A stretch of 64,000 nt of DNA from Athripsodes cinereus (GCA_947579605.1 OX388319.1:21899447-21963446), one strand, 5' to 3'; numbered from the stretch's first letter, positions 1-12,300 are shown. A program made the numbers and translations. The notes: generated by a model from the sequence alone, not told the origin.

Positions 1-175
1 AACTATCTCAACTTATTTACTTGCACACAAATGCCGTCTCATATCCACTCATCTTCCTGATATCTTCATTCGTCACTCTATCTCACAAAGTTTTGTCAAT
101 CATTTTTCTCAACAATTGCATCTCACAGCATTTCTTCCACATTTATCCTTCTTCAACCAAACCAAAAAATGACAG
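1..175 (-). pseudogene. Non-LTR retrotransposon ORF2 fragment
   Basis: Minus-strand translation gives RKMIDKTL, a stop, then DRVTNEDIRKMSGYE, resembling the region after the reverse transcriptase of RTE-like elements. The window cuts its downstream part. Confidence 0.5.
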
Positions 176-302
176 TAAAAATTGAATAATCGTTGTCCAA
201 TGTTCCCAACAGTTTTTTTCGACTTATCTCCATCCTTAGAAAAAATATTTTACATCCGAAATCTCCATGCTTATCAAATTATATTTGCTGTATATAAATT
301 AT

Positions 303-440
303 AGAAGAACAGGCAGACCAGTGACCACCTGGATGTCCACAATTGCCAGGGACATGAAGGAGGCAAAGTTGCGCTCGGAGGACGCAGGGGACCGGAAAAC
401 TTGGAAGATGAGGACTAGGAGAGCCGACCCCAAGTAAATG
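303..440 (+). pseudogene. RTE-like retrotransposon ORF2 C-terminus
   Basis: It reads RRTGRPVTTWMSTIARDMKE to DRKTWKMRTRRADPK and a stop. GRP..W...DM...D...W and the RADPK end are hallmarks of RTE-like tails in insects. Confidence 0.75.
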
Positions 441-489
441 GGATAAAGGCGAGGGCGAAGAAGAAGGAGATATGCCAGAAGAATAATAG

Positions 490-1466
490 AAGAGTTATAA
501 CTGAATACATCATTGCAAAATAATTGAATCATAAAACGTTGATTTATATTAAAAGATATAATAACTACTCGTACAATCTTCAAACTATTACAATAGTGAA
601 TGAAAAGTCTTTGCAATCACTTAAAATATACACTATAATTATTATATTAAACAAAGGTTTAGTTGCACGCGATCAGAATCGGGTCAGAAGGCAGGGAGAG
701 TTTACTTTTCGTCGCATTTCTGTATCTACTTGCACAATATTTTGTACTATACAAAAGGTAATACTGTAAATTTAACGTTCAATATTCTTACATGGCCTTA
801 GGGTAACAGTTATTCTTAAGTTCACCCTAACTCGATTAATAATTTGTTTTGAATTATTAATGTCGATCTGTCACTTTACACCATACTGTAAGGAAGAGAT
901 AAACTGACCCTCAATGACACCTATCAGATCCTATGACTGCGTGTTATATCATTCTTAAACTCTATGACATTCTATTAAAAATGAAACTAATATTCGCTAA
1001 GTATAAAACTTAGTAGATATAGGTATCACTAAGGGTCACCATAATTATCTATCTATTAAATTTTGGTGTAAAACGTTGAAATTTACACGGTAAAGTAGGT
1101 GATTAAATTAAAATTAAATTAATTTGAATTTTGAACATCTTAAGGGCACACTGAAAAATCGGGCCTATGTTTAATAATGCCAACAAACTCGTTTGAAATA
1201 ATACAATGGATGTCTGACCTGAACAAAGGTTGACCTGAAAGCATTCGAAGGTGTTGGATATCGTCGCAAAACAGCCATCTATTCATCTTCTATATTCTCT
1301 CTTGTATGTATATTTATAGTTAGTTGAGGTACAATAAGGTCAGATTCATGTTAAATCATAACAAAAAGTCATAAAATACAAATGATAATAGTATAATATA
1401 TTATGTACTTGATAGCATAGTACCTACACTTATTTATTGACTGTGAATCAAACTTTGCTCTGTGTA
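490..1466. other. No gene or element recognised
   Basis: AT-rich sequence with short spurious ORFs only. GGTCACCATAATTATC and similar words give no recognisable pattern. Confidence 0.6.
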
Positions 1467-1474
1467 GCCTGCAC

Positions 1475-1872
1475 CATGGGCGTAATCAGGATATTCTTTG
1501 ATGGGGCCGTAGAATAGCAAAATGTTATTATTACGGTTCAAATGTGTGGACCTTCATTGTAGTCTCAGTTTTCACGATTGGGTAGTTGAGTTTATACACA
1601 AAATTTCTACCCCTCCGTCGCCATAATTTCATTTTAGTAAAGGCATTAGAAATATTTCACGTTCTTCTCGAGTTTGTTCAACAGTTTTAGAACCGCATTC
1701 TACGGTCATTCAGGCTGACTTCTACGACGGGAGCAGCTTCCCACTTCTATGCCAATTTATTGTACTTTTCCCACACTATAATACCATTGTTGCATATTTC
1801 CATAATATTTTCGAGATCCTAAAGGGGGGTGGGGGGGGGGGGGCAAACGGGGGAAAACTGGCTACGCTAATG
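1475..1872. mobile_element. Non-autonomous hAT-like element with 8-bp target duplication
   Basis: The ends are CATGGGCGTAATCAGG and CTGGCTACGCTAATG, imperfect inverted repeats. GCCTGCAC occurs directly on both sides (1467-1474 and 1873-1880). An 8-bp duplication is the hAT signature. The 398-bp interior is non-coding and has a poly-G run (1824-1843). Confidence 0.8.
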
Positions 1873-2419
1873 GCCTGCACGACATTTAGGTTATTTATTA
1901 GAAGACATACATACGCTAACAGGCGCATCAAACACATAGAGAAAATAAAAAGCAATTCGCAATTCTAGATCAACCTTACTCCCCCGAAACGTCTGAATGG
2001 GGCATATCCACAATTTATTGCAATCATGTAGGTATAGGTGTAACAGTTTTATTTGATAAAAGACTGTACTCTTTCACCTATTCATCAGTATGCTTATCAC
2101 ACATTCATATAAACTCAAAACCATCTTGAGGAACAAGCATTGATACAGGATTCTGCGAACTTAGACTATGTAATAAATCAACAGGATTGTAGGGGCAATT
2201 TACTATGAGTCCTGCTGATGGAAGATTAAATGGAAGAGAGATAAGCATTGTGAAAAATTAAATATGAATTTTAAATTTATTAACCAAAATGTCCTTGCAT
2301 CAAAATGTGATGAAACATGGCTGACATCATCACCACATTTATTCCGCGCTGATGTTGCTTGCGTTCGTCATATTTTATAAGGATAAATGTTATTATTATT
2401 ATTATAAATAAACATAATT

Positions 2420-2660
2420 AATTTGCTGCCCATAATAACTTTTTTATTTTATTCTTTTTACACATAATCAGTTACATATCAAAATCAACAAATCAATTTG
2501 TAAAATAAAATGTAATGATATGCAGTGGATAGATTAGGTATCACTATCACCATACTTCTTCCTATATTAAAACATATAATAACTCTTCGTCATATTAAAA
2601 CAAAACACATAAAATAACCACACTTCTCCCATCTAACCATGTCAAAATAAAACAAAACAC
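2420..2660 (-). repeat. LINE 3' end, with a short internal duplication
   Basis: Related to the 3' ends at 25541-25700 and 33681-33840 (TATGCAGTGGATAGATTAGG, then TTCTTCC and CATCTAACCA). A segment with AAAACAAAACACATAAAAT is repeated about 55 bp apart. Confidence 0.55.
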
Positions 2661-2794
2661 ATAAAATGACATGTACTTTACATTAGAGAAAAAAGAGAGA
2701 TATTATTAGATAAATTAAAAAGAGATAAAAATCCCTATAGCTAGTATCATGATGAAGAACTGATAACTGAAAATAATATGAAAATTTTATTTAT

Positions 2795-2850
2795 ATAGCG
2801 CCGCCGTATTGTGATAATATCACTTCAAGGGCGCTTTTTATAGTGCCATT
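2795..2850 (-). repeat. LINE 3' end
   Basis: TAGCGCCGCCGTATTGTGAT and CACTTCAAGGGCGCTTTTTA match the 3' end class seen at 42205-42260 and 63140-63200. Confidence 0.5.
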
Positions 2851-2879
2851 TGATTAGTATATTACAGCTACCCACATAT

Positions 2880-3045
2880 TTCCTTACTTACTTACTTACT
2901 GCTAGCCCTCTTCTCTACACTGCTGGATATAGGCCTCTTCAAAACTTTTTCACACTTTCCTATCTCGAGCAACACGATACCACTGTTTTCCCATCATCTG
3001 GAAAATATCGTCAACCCATCTTTTTTGGGGTCTTTCTACGCTTCT
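2880..3045 (-). pseudogene. RTE-like ORF2 C-terminus with (TAAG)n tail
   Basis: It reads ERPQKRWVDDIFQMMGKQWY, then RVARDRKV, a stop, and KSFEEAYIQQCREEG with the final stop. Closely related to 38709-38907. Ends in TAAGTAAGTAAG on the minus strand. Confidence 0.8.
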
Positions 3046-3060
3046 TTTGTCCTTTCCCAC

Positions 3061-3330
3061 ATATTATACAGATAAAATATTTATTCATTTATACAATTAC
3101 ACCATATTACAACGTGTGGGGTAACCAGTATACTGATTGGTTGTAGAAAACATTATTTTCACAAAACTATGGAAAAATAAATCTATCTATACAGGTGCAT
3201 TGTACCTAGTGGGGCAGCAACACCAACGCATTGTTAATTATTACATAAATAATTGTGGTATTATTTATATAAATGTGAAGTAAATATTTTATGAATAAAG
3301 AAATTATGAAATTAAAAAAAAAAAAAAAAA
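3061..3330 (+). other. Retroposed 3' end with AATAAA and A17
   Basis: AATAAA at 3294-3299 lies 14 bp before a run of 17 A (3314-3330). This spacing is that of a polyadenylated transcript 3' end. The upstream 250 bp are not identified. Confidence 0.5.
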
Positions 3331-4369
3331 TCTACATAATGTATCATTACCATAGAACAAAAATAGGTTTCGATTTAACAAGGGATTACAATTTTTTTAA
3401 TGAGTAAGGTTTTTTATTTAGTCCGTACTAATTTAAGACGTGTTTAGTTAGCCAATTCTAAATATGCAAGTAAGAAGTACGGCTGAAAGAGATAAAATTA
3501 CGTTCTTTCGAATTGAATGAATAGCGTATAGAAAAAATGTGTCCAATTGAATGTGAAATATTTCGGAGAAAAGTTTAATGACAAAATTTCAATAAATTTA
3601 TGCGTAAAAGAACACACCTTTATTAATTTTTCTTGTCTATAATAAAACATGAGTCTTGTCTCATTACTACAATTATTATTATTAAACCTATAAAATAATG
3701 TAATTAGATATTTATTCTCGCTTAAAGAAATTAGGCAGAGATAAAATATACATTAATTAATTATTTATTAGTCATAAAGCAAAGAAAATACAGAATAAAA
3801 TACTTAGTAAGTAGAATTAAAAATTCATCTACGGCTAAGAGAAGATATTATATTTGATAATATATGAAGATCATAAAAAATAATTAAAATTTTAAATATT
3901 GATATCAATTTTAATCAACGGTTCTAATTAAAGTGGTTTTTATACACTGGTACTTACACCCGGCTGCATAAAAACGACAAATTATCTTTATAACTAAAAG
4001 GCTCTTTAAAGGATGACGATAAAGGATGATTTTTTTGGCGCCGTTTAGTTGAATATCCATTTTAAAGTAGCAAACATTTTTATATATTTAGATATAGAAA
4101 TATTATAAATTTATTATCTAAAAAAACGTAAGCGTATTGTTAAAGTGAAGTGTCGGAGGACATTGACGGTTGAATTTGATTTCAGTAAGGTAATCGTCGA
4201 AGGGGTCCCTTTAGGAGAACCTTGAGACCTTCTTTAGGAAGAACTTGCATGAAGAAAAGTGATGACATTGATAACTTATCAGATCAATACTAATCTCAAT
4301 TGATAATGACCTGATAAGTGGAAAAACGTCTCTCTAGCGATCAATAATTTATAATAGAAAGAAACACTT
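3331..4369. other. No gene recognised
   Basis: AT-rich. At 4180-4330 there is a diverged sequence (TCGTCGAAGGGGTCCCTTTA, AACTTGCATGAAGAAAAG) resembling 17040-17110, and a decayed TTGATAATGACC word related to 27750; otherwise nothing. Confidence 0.5.
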
Positions 4370-4450
4370 GTTTTAATTTATTTATTTATTTATTTATTTA
4401 CAAATATTTACGGCCAAAGCCTTTAACATGTTAAACCTCTGTATACATAC
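4370..4450 (-). repeat. LINE 3' end with (ATTT)n
   Basis: TTTATTTATTTATTTACAAA then TACGGCCAAAGCCTTTAAC matches, in inverted sense, the end at 37800-37880 (GGCTTTGATGCCTATGCTG then AAATAAATAAATA). Confidence 0.55.
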
Positions 4451-5134
4451 AAAACATGTAAACAAAGGAAAGATTTAATTGTAATTTACCTAATTATGGA
4501 TTCTACCTACTACATGTGCACCGACACAATTAATACATACCTATTATAGTTGATACGACACAAATTATACATACTTACACAATTAATACACACAATTGAA
4601 CAAAGATACATTTGAACACAATAAAATATTTTAGGGGGAGTAAGTGTAGATGTAGGAGACAAATACGAAATTTGAGTATTGAATATTTAAACGCCATAAA
4701 CGGGATAGAAATAAAAAAAATTAAGACAGTCTTCTAAATTAGACAGACTACAAAAATTCAATACAAATATACAATGAAAATAATATAATAAATTACAAAA
4801 AAAGAAGAGGTACTATTAATGTAACTAATTTACAATTAAATAAATGTCAATAAAATCGTCTTAACTGATTTTTTATTATCCGAATATCATATTAGACTTT
4901 TAAAACTCGGTTAAACGTTCTTGATGAGATAAATTAATGTGTTATTGATTAGGTATATTGTATAACTAGGTTAATATTATATATACCTATTACTACAACT
5001 GCATACTTTGAATTATGAAAACGATTGATTGGAAAGCATTACTTTAATTGATTTTATATACCATATATTATTATTTGTCAAAAATTATAATAATGAATTT
5101 TATTTGTTATTATTTAATGTATAGGTATTAGTGT

Positions 5135-5268
5135 TGTAACGAATGTGTGATTTTGGATATTCGCGAATGCGAATATTCGTTGCCGACATTCGCGAATAGC
5201 GAATATTGACTTGATTAGATTTCTAAACTACCACGGATATGGACATTTTTCACCCTGTTACACCACAA
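5135..5268. mobile_element. hAT-like fragment (possible)
   Basis: It starts TAGTGTTGTAACGAATG, like the 26151 element's end, and contains repeated ATTCGCGAATA palindromes; a TTACACCACAA word lies near 5260. No target duplication was found. It may be truncated by the LINE 3' end beginning at 5270. Confidence 0.3.
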
Positions 5269-5269
5269 T

Positions 5270-5425
5270 TTGAGCATTTTATTTATTCATTTTTTACTGT
5301 AGGTACATTGATTACAAACAATTACATAAAAGGTACACATTCAAGTTAGATACATTCAATATACAGAGAGCAAGTTTATCGCGAAGGCGCCTATTATTCA
5401 TCTCTGCCCTTGTATTAATTTTTTT
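5270..5425 (-). repeat. LINE 3' end
   Basis: TTATTCATTTTTTACTGTAG through ATATACAGAGAGCAAGTTTA then TCGCGAAGGCGCC. The same family is at 12690-12820 and, in plus orientation, 21785-21885. Confidence 0.6.
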
Positions 5426-5885
5426 TAGTTCAAAAAAGATATATCTGGGTTTTTGTTATAAGCCCAAATACACCTTTCACAGTAAGCTAAAAGCTTGTGT
5501 CGTGAAAGTGGAGTTTGCCGGAACCTGGGATCGAAACACGGCATTGAAAATTTAATAAATATATATTATTAAATTTTACAATGCCCGTCAATACAATTGC
5601 AAGTATGTATGTTAAAACTGATTATACATACTTATCTAACTATATATATTTTAATAATTTATTGTTGCTTGTAATGAGTGTATGAACCTACAGAATTTAT
5701 ATTCTTTTATGTGTACCAAATATCAGTTTTAAATCAAACAAATTTCTCTCAAATTAAAAACGAAGGAAAACTAAATCAAAACCGGCCCCGTGGTGCGGAT
5801 ACTGCAATGTGGACGCTGTTGTACAACAATGTGTCAAATCACATTATTGAAAAAAATGTGTTAATGTCATATAATTCTCCGTAGA

Positions 5886-6217
5886 GTTCTCGGCAAAGAC
5901 TAAGGCTCCTATTCTTTTTTTTCTTTTCGAGTGTCATGTAAAAGGCAAGTAGGCATTCATAAAACATCACGAATAAGGTATTTAGCATGTAATATTCAGC
6001 AATGAGGTATGCCATCCGTACTGAATATTAATTTATTTGATTCATTAAACGTCTTAAGCCTTTTATATTCAACAAACTTTACAAGATAAAATCAACATCA
6101 ATATTGTCTATTGAAACATACAACGATTGTACATGCAATGTCTTAATTTTTACTGGAACGGAGAGAAAATAATGCTTGTTAATTACACGCAGTTGGTCTG
6201 CTGACTACTCCACTTGT
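5886..6217 (+). repeat. Family A repeat, interrupted
   Basis: TTTTCGAGTGTCATGTAAAA and ATTCAGCAATGAGGTATGCC are followed after about 80 bp of other sequence by GGAACGGAGAGAAA and CTGACTACTCCACTTGT. Family A is the roughly 330-bp dispersed repeat whose consensus ends CCACTTGTGGGATATG, CCGTGATGGTATAG, then microsatellite. Confidence 0.7.
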
Positions 6218-6927
6218 AAGATATTTATTTATTTATTTATTCTACTGAGACACACACAGAGAGTTGACAAAACATTCATAAAAAATAAGAAAAAAGACAC
6301 ATTGATCTGGTCAGGCCAACCCCCAATTAAGCGTGTCTACATTATGCACGTGAAAATGAAATTATACAAAAAAAGCAAACGTAAGAGTAAAAACTAACCA
6401 ATGCAAGTCCAGTAAACCAGACTCACATTACCGCAAACAACAAATTATAAAAAAATAAAATAAAATATGCCGTTTTTGTTGTAGATATTGCTAGTATTGA
6501 TTCAATCAATCTCTTAACATCGCGCGATTATTAGAGATTGATAATGTAATGGCTTGACTTATTGTTGTATACAGCAACATCTATGTAATTATATTCTTAT
6601 GATGATAATTAAAATAATTGCTCACTACTCTTTAAATTTATAATGAAAGAGATACATACAAACATTCACATTATGTATTATTAAAACGTGTTTTATCTAT
6701 TTTTATTATTAGTATAGATGCTCCGCATTTTAAGAATCTAATATCTAAAAAGTACCTATTTACTGTAAATATTAAACCTATTCCGGTTGATGTACATAAA
6801 TAGAATGAATATATAATCAAACCTTTATTGGCAAAATATGTAGTATACCTACAAATATATAATGTTAACAAAAAGTACCAAAATTACAAGTAGGTATATA
6901 CCTAATATTAACAAAAAGTACCAAAAT

Positions 6928-7046
6928 CCTGAATGTTTTAATTTTTAATTGACACAGAGAAGACGGCCTGCATGTTTATCACATGAATCTGTTCTGCTGG
7001 TTACCCCACTTGTGGGATATGCTGTGAGGGTGTAGAAGTAGTAGCA
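6928..7046 (+). repeat. Family A repeat, 3' part
   Basis: CCTGAATGTTTTAATTTT through TACCCCACTTGTGGGATATG, ending in GTAGAAGTAGTAG. Confidence 0.75.
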
Positions 7047-7136
7047 AAATAAAATAAATTAAAATAAAATAAAGAAGTATTTTGGAATTATTTAGTAGAA
7101 TCAAGTCTTCTATTTTAGGTACCTAATTTGTGTTAG

Positions 7137-7165
7137 CAGTGGCGGAACTAGACTTTTATATTTAT
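7137..7165. mobile_element. Orphan hAT-type end
   Basis: CAGTGGCGGAACTAGACTTT looks like an hAT terminus, close in sequence to the inverse of the end at 15128-15149, but its flanks do not match those of any right end found here. Confidence 0.3.
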
Positions 7166-7254
7166 CATGCTTTCGCAATGATTATAAATGGTTATTCGTT
7201 ATTAATATTTTAAAGTGTTTTTTCTGTATGGTAGTGAGAAAAGAGAAAGCGAAC

Positions 7255-7385
7255 GCTTGTTTGCCATTGAGAAATTGTAGAGGCTGACCAAGAGAGGCCT
7301 ATGTCGATTAGTGGATGGAGGACATGCGCCGTCCTAAATCACTCGCAAACGAGTGGATGGTCTTGAGAAGAATAGAATAGAATAG
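7255..7385 (+). pseudogene. RTE-like ORF2 tail
   Basis: The frame reads PREAYVD, a stop, then WMEDMRRPKSLANEWMVL and ends in (GAATA)n. It has the GRPR...W..DM pattern of RTE-like tails. Confidence 0.5.
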
Positions 7386-7894
7386 ACATGCGCCGTAGCT
7401 GTTTTATCAAACTTCGTTTATGTATTTATTCTTTTTGTAGATTATATATCATTATATAACAGTGTTAACAAACTAATACAAAATTTAAAATACTAGGACG
7501 ATATTATGCAGTGGCGAGATTTTTTTTCAAGGTCATATAAGCAATTCGTCAGCAAAAATACAGTATTTTAAGAAAAACGTTATCAAAACATTTGCGGTTT
7601 TAGTATTAGTGAGTGTAACTGCAAGGATATTTCTATCTAGGTAGGTACTTTTAATTACATAAGAAATATTTTGATTATTACCCACATGAAGAAACAATGG
7701 AATCATTTCGTTATTACATCTTTTATAATATAAGATATTATGTTAAAAGTTTACCACATCCTGCTGTAGTTTGTTGGTAATTCTGAGATCAGAAAATAAT
7801 ATTTTTACATTCGCATTAACTACATGTGTATGTATTGTGTATTATTAATATATAATCATATATCTGTCTTAAATATTTATCTTAATGATTGTCT

Positions 7895-8045
7895 CAGATG
7901 CTGGAACAGGCTGGCTCTGGGTCTGCGAGAGTAGACGAATGGAGAGAGCTTTAGAACAAAGCTGAGAACGCACTTTTTTGCTAGAAGTTTCGGGTGATGG
8001 ACGCTGTATGCGGCGCCCTTAGAGAAGATTATATTGGTTAGGTCA
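7895..8045 (+). pseudogene. LINE ORF2 C-terminus and 3' end
   Basis: GATGCTGGAACAGGCTGGC through CGCACTTTTTTGCTAGAAG and GGCGCCCTTAGAG parallels 30580-30720, where the frame is better kept. Confidence 0.6.
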
Positions 8046-8376
8046 TATTTTGATATAGTATCCCAATGATCAGTTTAAAATAGAACTAGTCTTAAGCAAG
8101 TTTGTTTAAGTGGTTGGGAAATATTGCGAGTGAAAATCATTTTGTTAAGATAATATTATTACTAATCGAAAAGGCTAGTTTTGGACACATTTCAGTAACA
8201 AATTTAGAAACAGGACGCATCACGAGATTAAAAGTAAAAGACACAAAGAAAGAAAAAATTAACAGAGTAATGATAAACAAAAAAAAATATATCTATGCAA
8301 TAAAATAAGTATGTAAAAAGTATAAAACAGTACACCAACAATGAGCAGTTAAAGCGTGGATTTGTAACACAACACC

Positions 8377-8480
8377 TTCCAGACAACTCTAAGCATATTA
8401 TGTTCCAGACAACTCTAAGCATATTATATTCCAGACAACTTTAAGCATATTATGTTCCTGACAACTCTAAGCATATTATG
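8377..8480 (+). repeat. 26-bp tandem repeat, four copies
   Basis: Copies start at 8377, 8403, 8429 and 8455. The unit is TTCCAGACAACTCTAAGC followed by ATATTATG, with one or two substitutions per copy. An ordinary minisatellite. Confidence 0.95.
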
Positions 8481-8912
8481 TTTGTATTAAACCAAGCTAT
8501 TGTATAACAAATTCAGAATCAATTATTAATTATATTGAGTGACTTTCATACTATTAAAGATGGAAAGTCATTAAACTTATTTTGTTCATATAAAACTAAA
8601 GTTAAACATTTAATACAGCCAGGTATATTCACATATCACATAATTATTATTATACATATACCGTGATATTGTATTGTAAAATACATATAAGATGGAATGA
8701 TGCAGCTTTCCTCACGAGTTTCACCTCGCATTCACCATCCAATGATGCATTGTATTGAAACACATAATAATATGCATATTCAATACTCAGTTATATTATG
8801 GTTTTACATACTATAATATATTCATCTACATATTATAATATTTACCATCGCTTGACATTTAATTGTGCACGGAGAAGGTTCAACTCTCTTTAAATCATCT
8901 CAGATAAATATA

Positions 8913-9182
8913 TAATATTTCTGTTAGTTCATAAGTTTTCTGTTATTTTTTCATAATTTTATAAGAATTTAGCAGCTTTGACGCAAATATAAACATAATT
9001 TATTAATAAAATACAGTATATATTTATTCCACTGTTGATTTTATAAATTTGCGAGCGGGCTTTCAAGAGCTTCCGCTTTCAAGGCGTTTAACTTTTGCCT
9101 GACGATGAGAGCGGAAGCTCTTGAAAGCCGGCTCGCAAATTGATCAAGTCGACAGTAAAATAAGTATATTATATTTTGTTTA
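8913..9182 (+). repeat. Direct repeat, copy 1 (hammerhead-bearing unit)
   Basis: About 270 bp, repeated at 9458-9725. It contains a roughly 27-bp-arm hairpin, GCGAGCGGGCTTTCAAGAG against CTCTTGAAAGCCGGCTCGC, overlapping the hammerhead motif. Copies differ by scattered substitutions. Confidence 0.85.
9093..9140 (+). ncRNA. Hammerhead ribozyme-like motif
   Basis: The order is stem I strand TTTGC, CTGACGA, stem II GAGAGC/GCTCTT around GGAA, GAA, stem III AGCC/GGCT with no real loop, C as the cleavage-site base (9134), then GCAAA pairing with TTTGC. This is a type I topology with minimal stem III, as known in Penelope-like elements. One extra T lies between the core and stem II. It sits in the direct repeat 8913-9182. 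Predicted by eye. Confidence 0.55.
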
Positions 9183-9457
9183 AATATAAGGTAATTCAAT
9201 AAGAAAGATGTGTATGAGGTCAAGTGATTGTGTCGTTGATGATAGGTTTATCGTTGTTTTTTGTTGTTGTTTTTGTTTATTTTATAAAATTATGGTAAAT
9301 GGATTAAGTGTGTGATGTTCTATAATGATTAAGTTTGATCGAATTTGTTTGATTATTAGTAAAAACCCTATAACCCTTCAAAGCGCGAGCTCTGCTCAAT
9401 TTTGAGGATAAAAAAAAACAGATAATAATATAAAGATTTGTTTTATTAATAAATTAC

Positions 9458-9790
9458 TAATATTTCTGTTAGTTCATAAGTTTTCTGTTATTTTTTCACA
9501 ATTTTAAAAGAATTTAGCAGCTTTGACGCAAATATAAACATAATTTATTAATAAAATACAGTATATATTTATTCCACTGTTGACTTTATAAATTTGCGAG
9601 CGGACTTTCAAAAGCTTCCGCTTTCAAGGCGTTTAACTTTTGGCTGACGATGAGAGCAGAAGCTCTTGAAAGCCGGCTCGCAAATTGATCAAGTCGACAG
9701 TGAAATAAGTATATATTTTGTTTTATTAATAAATTATCAATATGAACTTCCACCAAGAATCGTCGGTCGAATATAAATTATTTTTTATAA
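9458..9790 (+). repeat. Direct repeat, copy 2, with family tail
   Basis: The second copy of the 8913 unit is followed by the tail AACTTCCACCAAGAATCGTC, also seen after the 13533 motif (to about 13680) and alone at 20155-20265. Confidence 0.85.
9633..9686 (+). ncRNA. Hammerhead-like motif, second copy, probably damaged
   Basis: Same arrangement as 9093-9140 (CTGACGA ... CTCTTGAAAGCCGGCTC), but the base before the core is G, breaking the closing pair of stem I (TTTTGG versus GCAAA). Confidence 0.4.
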
Positions 9791-9829
9791 TACGGAAAGG
9801 ACGATCTTTGAATTATGTAATAACATATG

Positions 9830-9890
9830 CTTTTAGTTCACTGACTACTCCACTTGTTGCAGATGCTGCGATGTTATTGATAGATAGATA
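9830..9890 (+). repeat. Family A repeat, 3' end with (GATA)n
   Basis: CTGACTACTCCACTTGTTGC, then GATGCTGCGATGTTATTGAT and GATAGATA. Confidence 0.6.
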
Positions 9891-10217
9891 AATAGAAATA
9901 TAAATGTTAAGTATGATTTAAAATATTTTTTCGTATAAAATTGTATTTTTATACTTGAGTAATTGTATCTATATATTGGTTCGTTAAAATTTGATATACA
10001 TACTGTGAATTTTTAGGCAACATTTGTAAATTGTTTTAAAAATGTTATGTGATTGTTCACGTACCTACATAAAATAAATCAATAGAGTTATTGCATTAAG
10101 TACCTAATAATAATCTGCGAAATTGTATCTTGCCTACTTCTCTGATAGAACTATCAAAATTATGTAAAATACCTACATTGTAAAATAAAACATTAGACAT
10201 TTTAATATGCTTTAGTA

Positions 10218-10495
10218 CAGGCGTCGGCAACCTATGGCACGCGTGCCAGGCTTGGCACGCGATGGGGTTCTGAATGGCACTCTACAAAGTAATCAAGGAC
10301 AAGGTTCGCATTAAAAAAATTTAATTTATGTTAGAATTTTATGTTATTTTTTTAATAAATATGTTTAAAAGATAAATTTGGTATAAAATTCTTCTCCTCT
10401 AGAACCCCATTATATAATTTAGAATTAAGGCGGCACCCTGAATCATATTGGTAGAGTGGCTTGGCACACTACAGCTAAAAGGTTGCCGACCCCTG
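10218..10495. mobile_element. hAT MITE, 278 bp, with 8-bp target duplication
   Basis: It begins CAGGCGTCGGCAACC and ends GGTTGCCGACCCCTG, the well-known hAT terminal type. CTTTAGTA flanks it exactly at 10210-10217 and 10496-10503. Subterminal GGCAC words recur on both sides. There is no coding sequence. Confidence 0.92.
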
Positions 10496-12189
10496 CTTTA
10501 GTAGGTAGGTACACATAGGCACGTATTTTTTAGATATTATAATTTTCAGCAAAGCATATCACAAATAAGAATATTTTTAATGAACATGGAAGGACCTATG
10601 TAAAATACATATTATTACACCACTGAGTAATGTAGGGTTTAAAAACTTGTATATTTTACATTTGAATATAAATATTATAATATTAGCGATAGCGACACAA
10701 TGCCACGGAGAATAAGTGCAGTATTGAAATCAAATTTATTATAATGTGAATTCATAATAGGTACTCTAACAATAATATATATAATAACAAAATATGATAT
10801 GCAGATTCATCAATAATAAGTCATCGTTCAGTGATATACGTATTATATGCATGTACATAAGTAGCAGTGGCGTGCCTTCCATACATGCAAAAAAGCAAAG
10901 CATGCCCAAGGAATAAATCTATAATTATCGAAAGAAGTTTCTAAAAAAACGACGAAGTAAGTTTAAATTGATTTAAATTCACCGCCAAACGATAGCAAAT
11001 CTTTTGCAAACTTCAGGTCAATAGCTAACATAGACAAATTTATGTGACCTCTAATGCACCCATAAAGCAAATTAACCTTGATTTAAATTTCGCGCAAAAT
11101 GTTCGCAAACCTTTGCAAACTTCAGTTCAATGGTTACCATAGATACATTAGTAGGTATGACTCCCAAAAATAGTTCTGTTTCGTTGCATCATATGGAGCT
11201 TCTATGTTCTCTGTCACACGCAGGGAAAGTACGTTATTAATAATATTATTTTTTAACACAAATACAAGTCTACATGCATGGGAAGTGGTACAATATATAT
11301 GGGGTCTAGAAGCTTGCTTTTCGGATAGGTTTGTATGTATTAGTGCATACTGCATAGGACAGTAATATATTATATTTTATTATGTGTATTGGGCTTCGGT
11401 TGTGTCATTTTTAATAAATTATTTTTGATGAATTGAAGTTGTTCATTTTGTAAATTTATCTAATAGCGGTAAAATTAAAGGTGTTTATTGAGATACCACA
11501 TTCATGTTAACGCGATATAATATTGAGGTTCAATTTCATTCAATTAGAGGATGCAGATGAAAATCTTGATACTTTTTATATATTTGTCATTACTTCAAAA
11601 TTTATTTATATCTTACTTACGTAGGTGTTGTCATTATTTGTAATATTATTTAATATTCTCTAAAATATTTTATTCGTTCTAGTGACTGCACAAAAAATTA
11701 ACATAATTATTATTATTAATTTTATTTCAACACAAACACAAAAAAAATCCATCTATCTCCAAATGTATTGCTTTTTTGGGTTTTAATTTATTTTCAAATT
11801 TGATTGTTGATATTTTTTTATATATCGATACCTTAATTCGCAGATTGGGTAACTCCAAAATAGCTACTTTACAGGGCGGACAAAAAACTAAATATTTTTG
11901 TTATGCATATTATTATTATTATTTTCCTTATTCTAAAATATCTACATGATGTAGATACATGTTCGTAACACAATAACCATGACATAATTATGTTTATAAT
12001 GGTTTTGTAGCCTTTTTTTGGAGTTACCTAATTTTCTGTGATAGATTTTGTAAAATAAATGCTATAATTGATGGAGTTACCCAATTTGCCTATAAGTATT
12101 GTATACTGTTTGGTCTCATAATAATGTTATTTTTAAAGTGTTTTATATGAAAATCAAATTAAATTGAAGTAATATATATAGGACAAATA

Positions 12190-12300
12190 CTTCAACATCA
12201 TCATCATCATCAACGCTCCTCTCGGGAGGACAGGGCAGAAACCAGCCTCCTCCATTCAGAGCGACTCTGCGCCAATTGCGTCACCTCTTTCTACGATATT
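12190..12300 (+). repeat. Dispersed repeat family B
   Basis: (ATC)n then AACGCTCCTCTCGGGAGG and CATTCAGAGCGACTCTGCGC, continuing CCAATTGCGT. Related copies are at 36805-36890 and, diverged, 14850-14930. Class not determined. Confidence 0.6.

Noticed and set aside
299..616. 105-codon minus-strand ORF
   Set aside because: It is the shadow of the RTE-like tail read on the plus strand (303-440).
8377..8480. CRISPR-like array
   Set aside because: 26-bp units abut without spacers in a eukaryotic context; it is a minisatellite.
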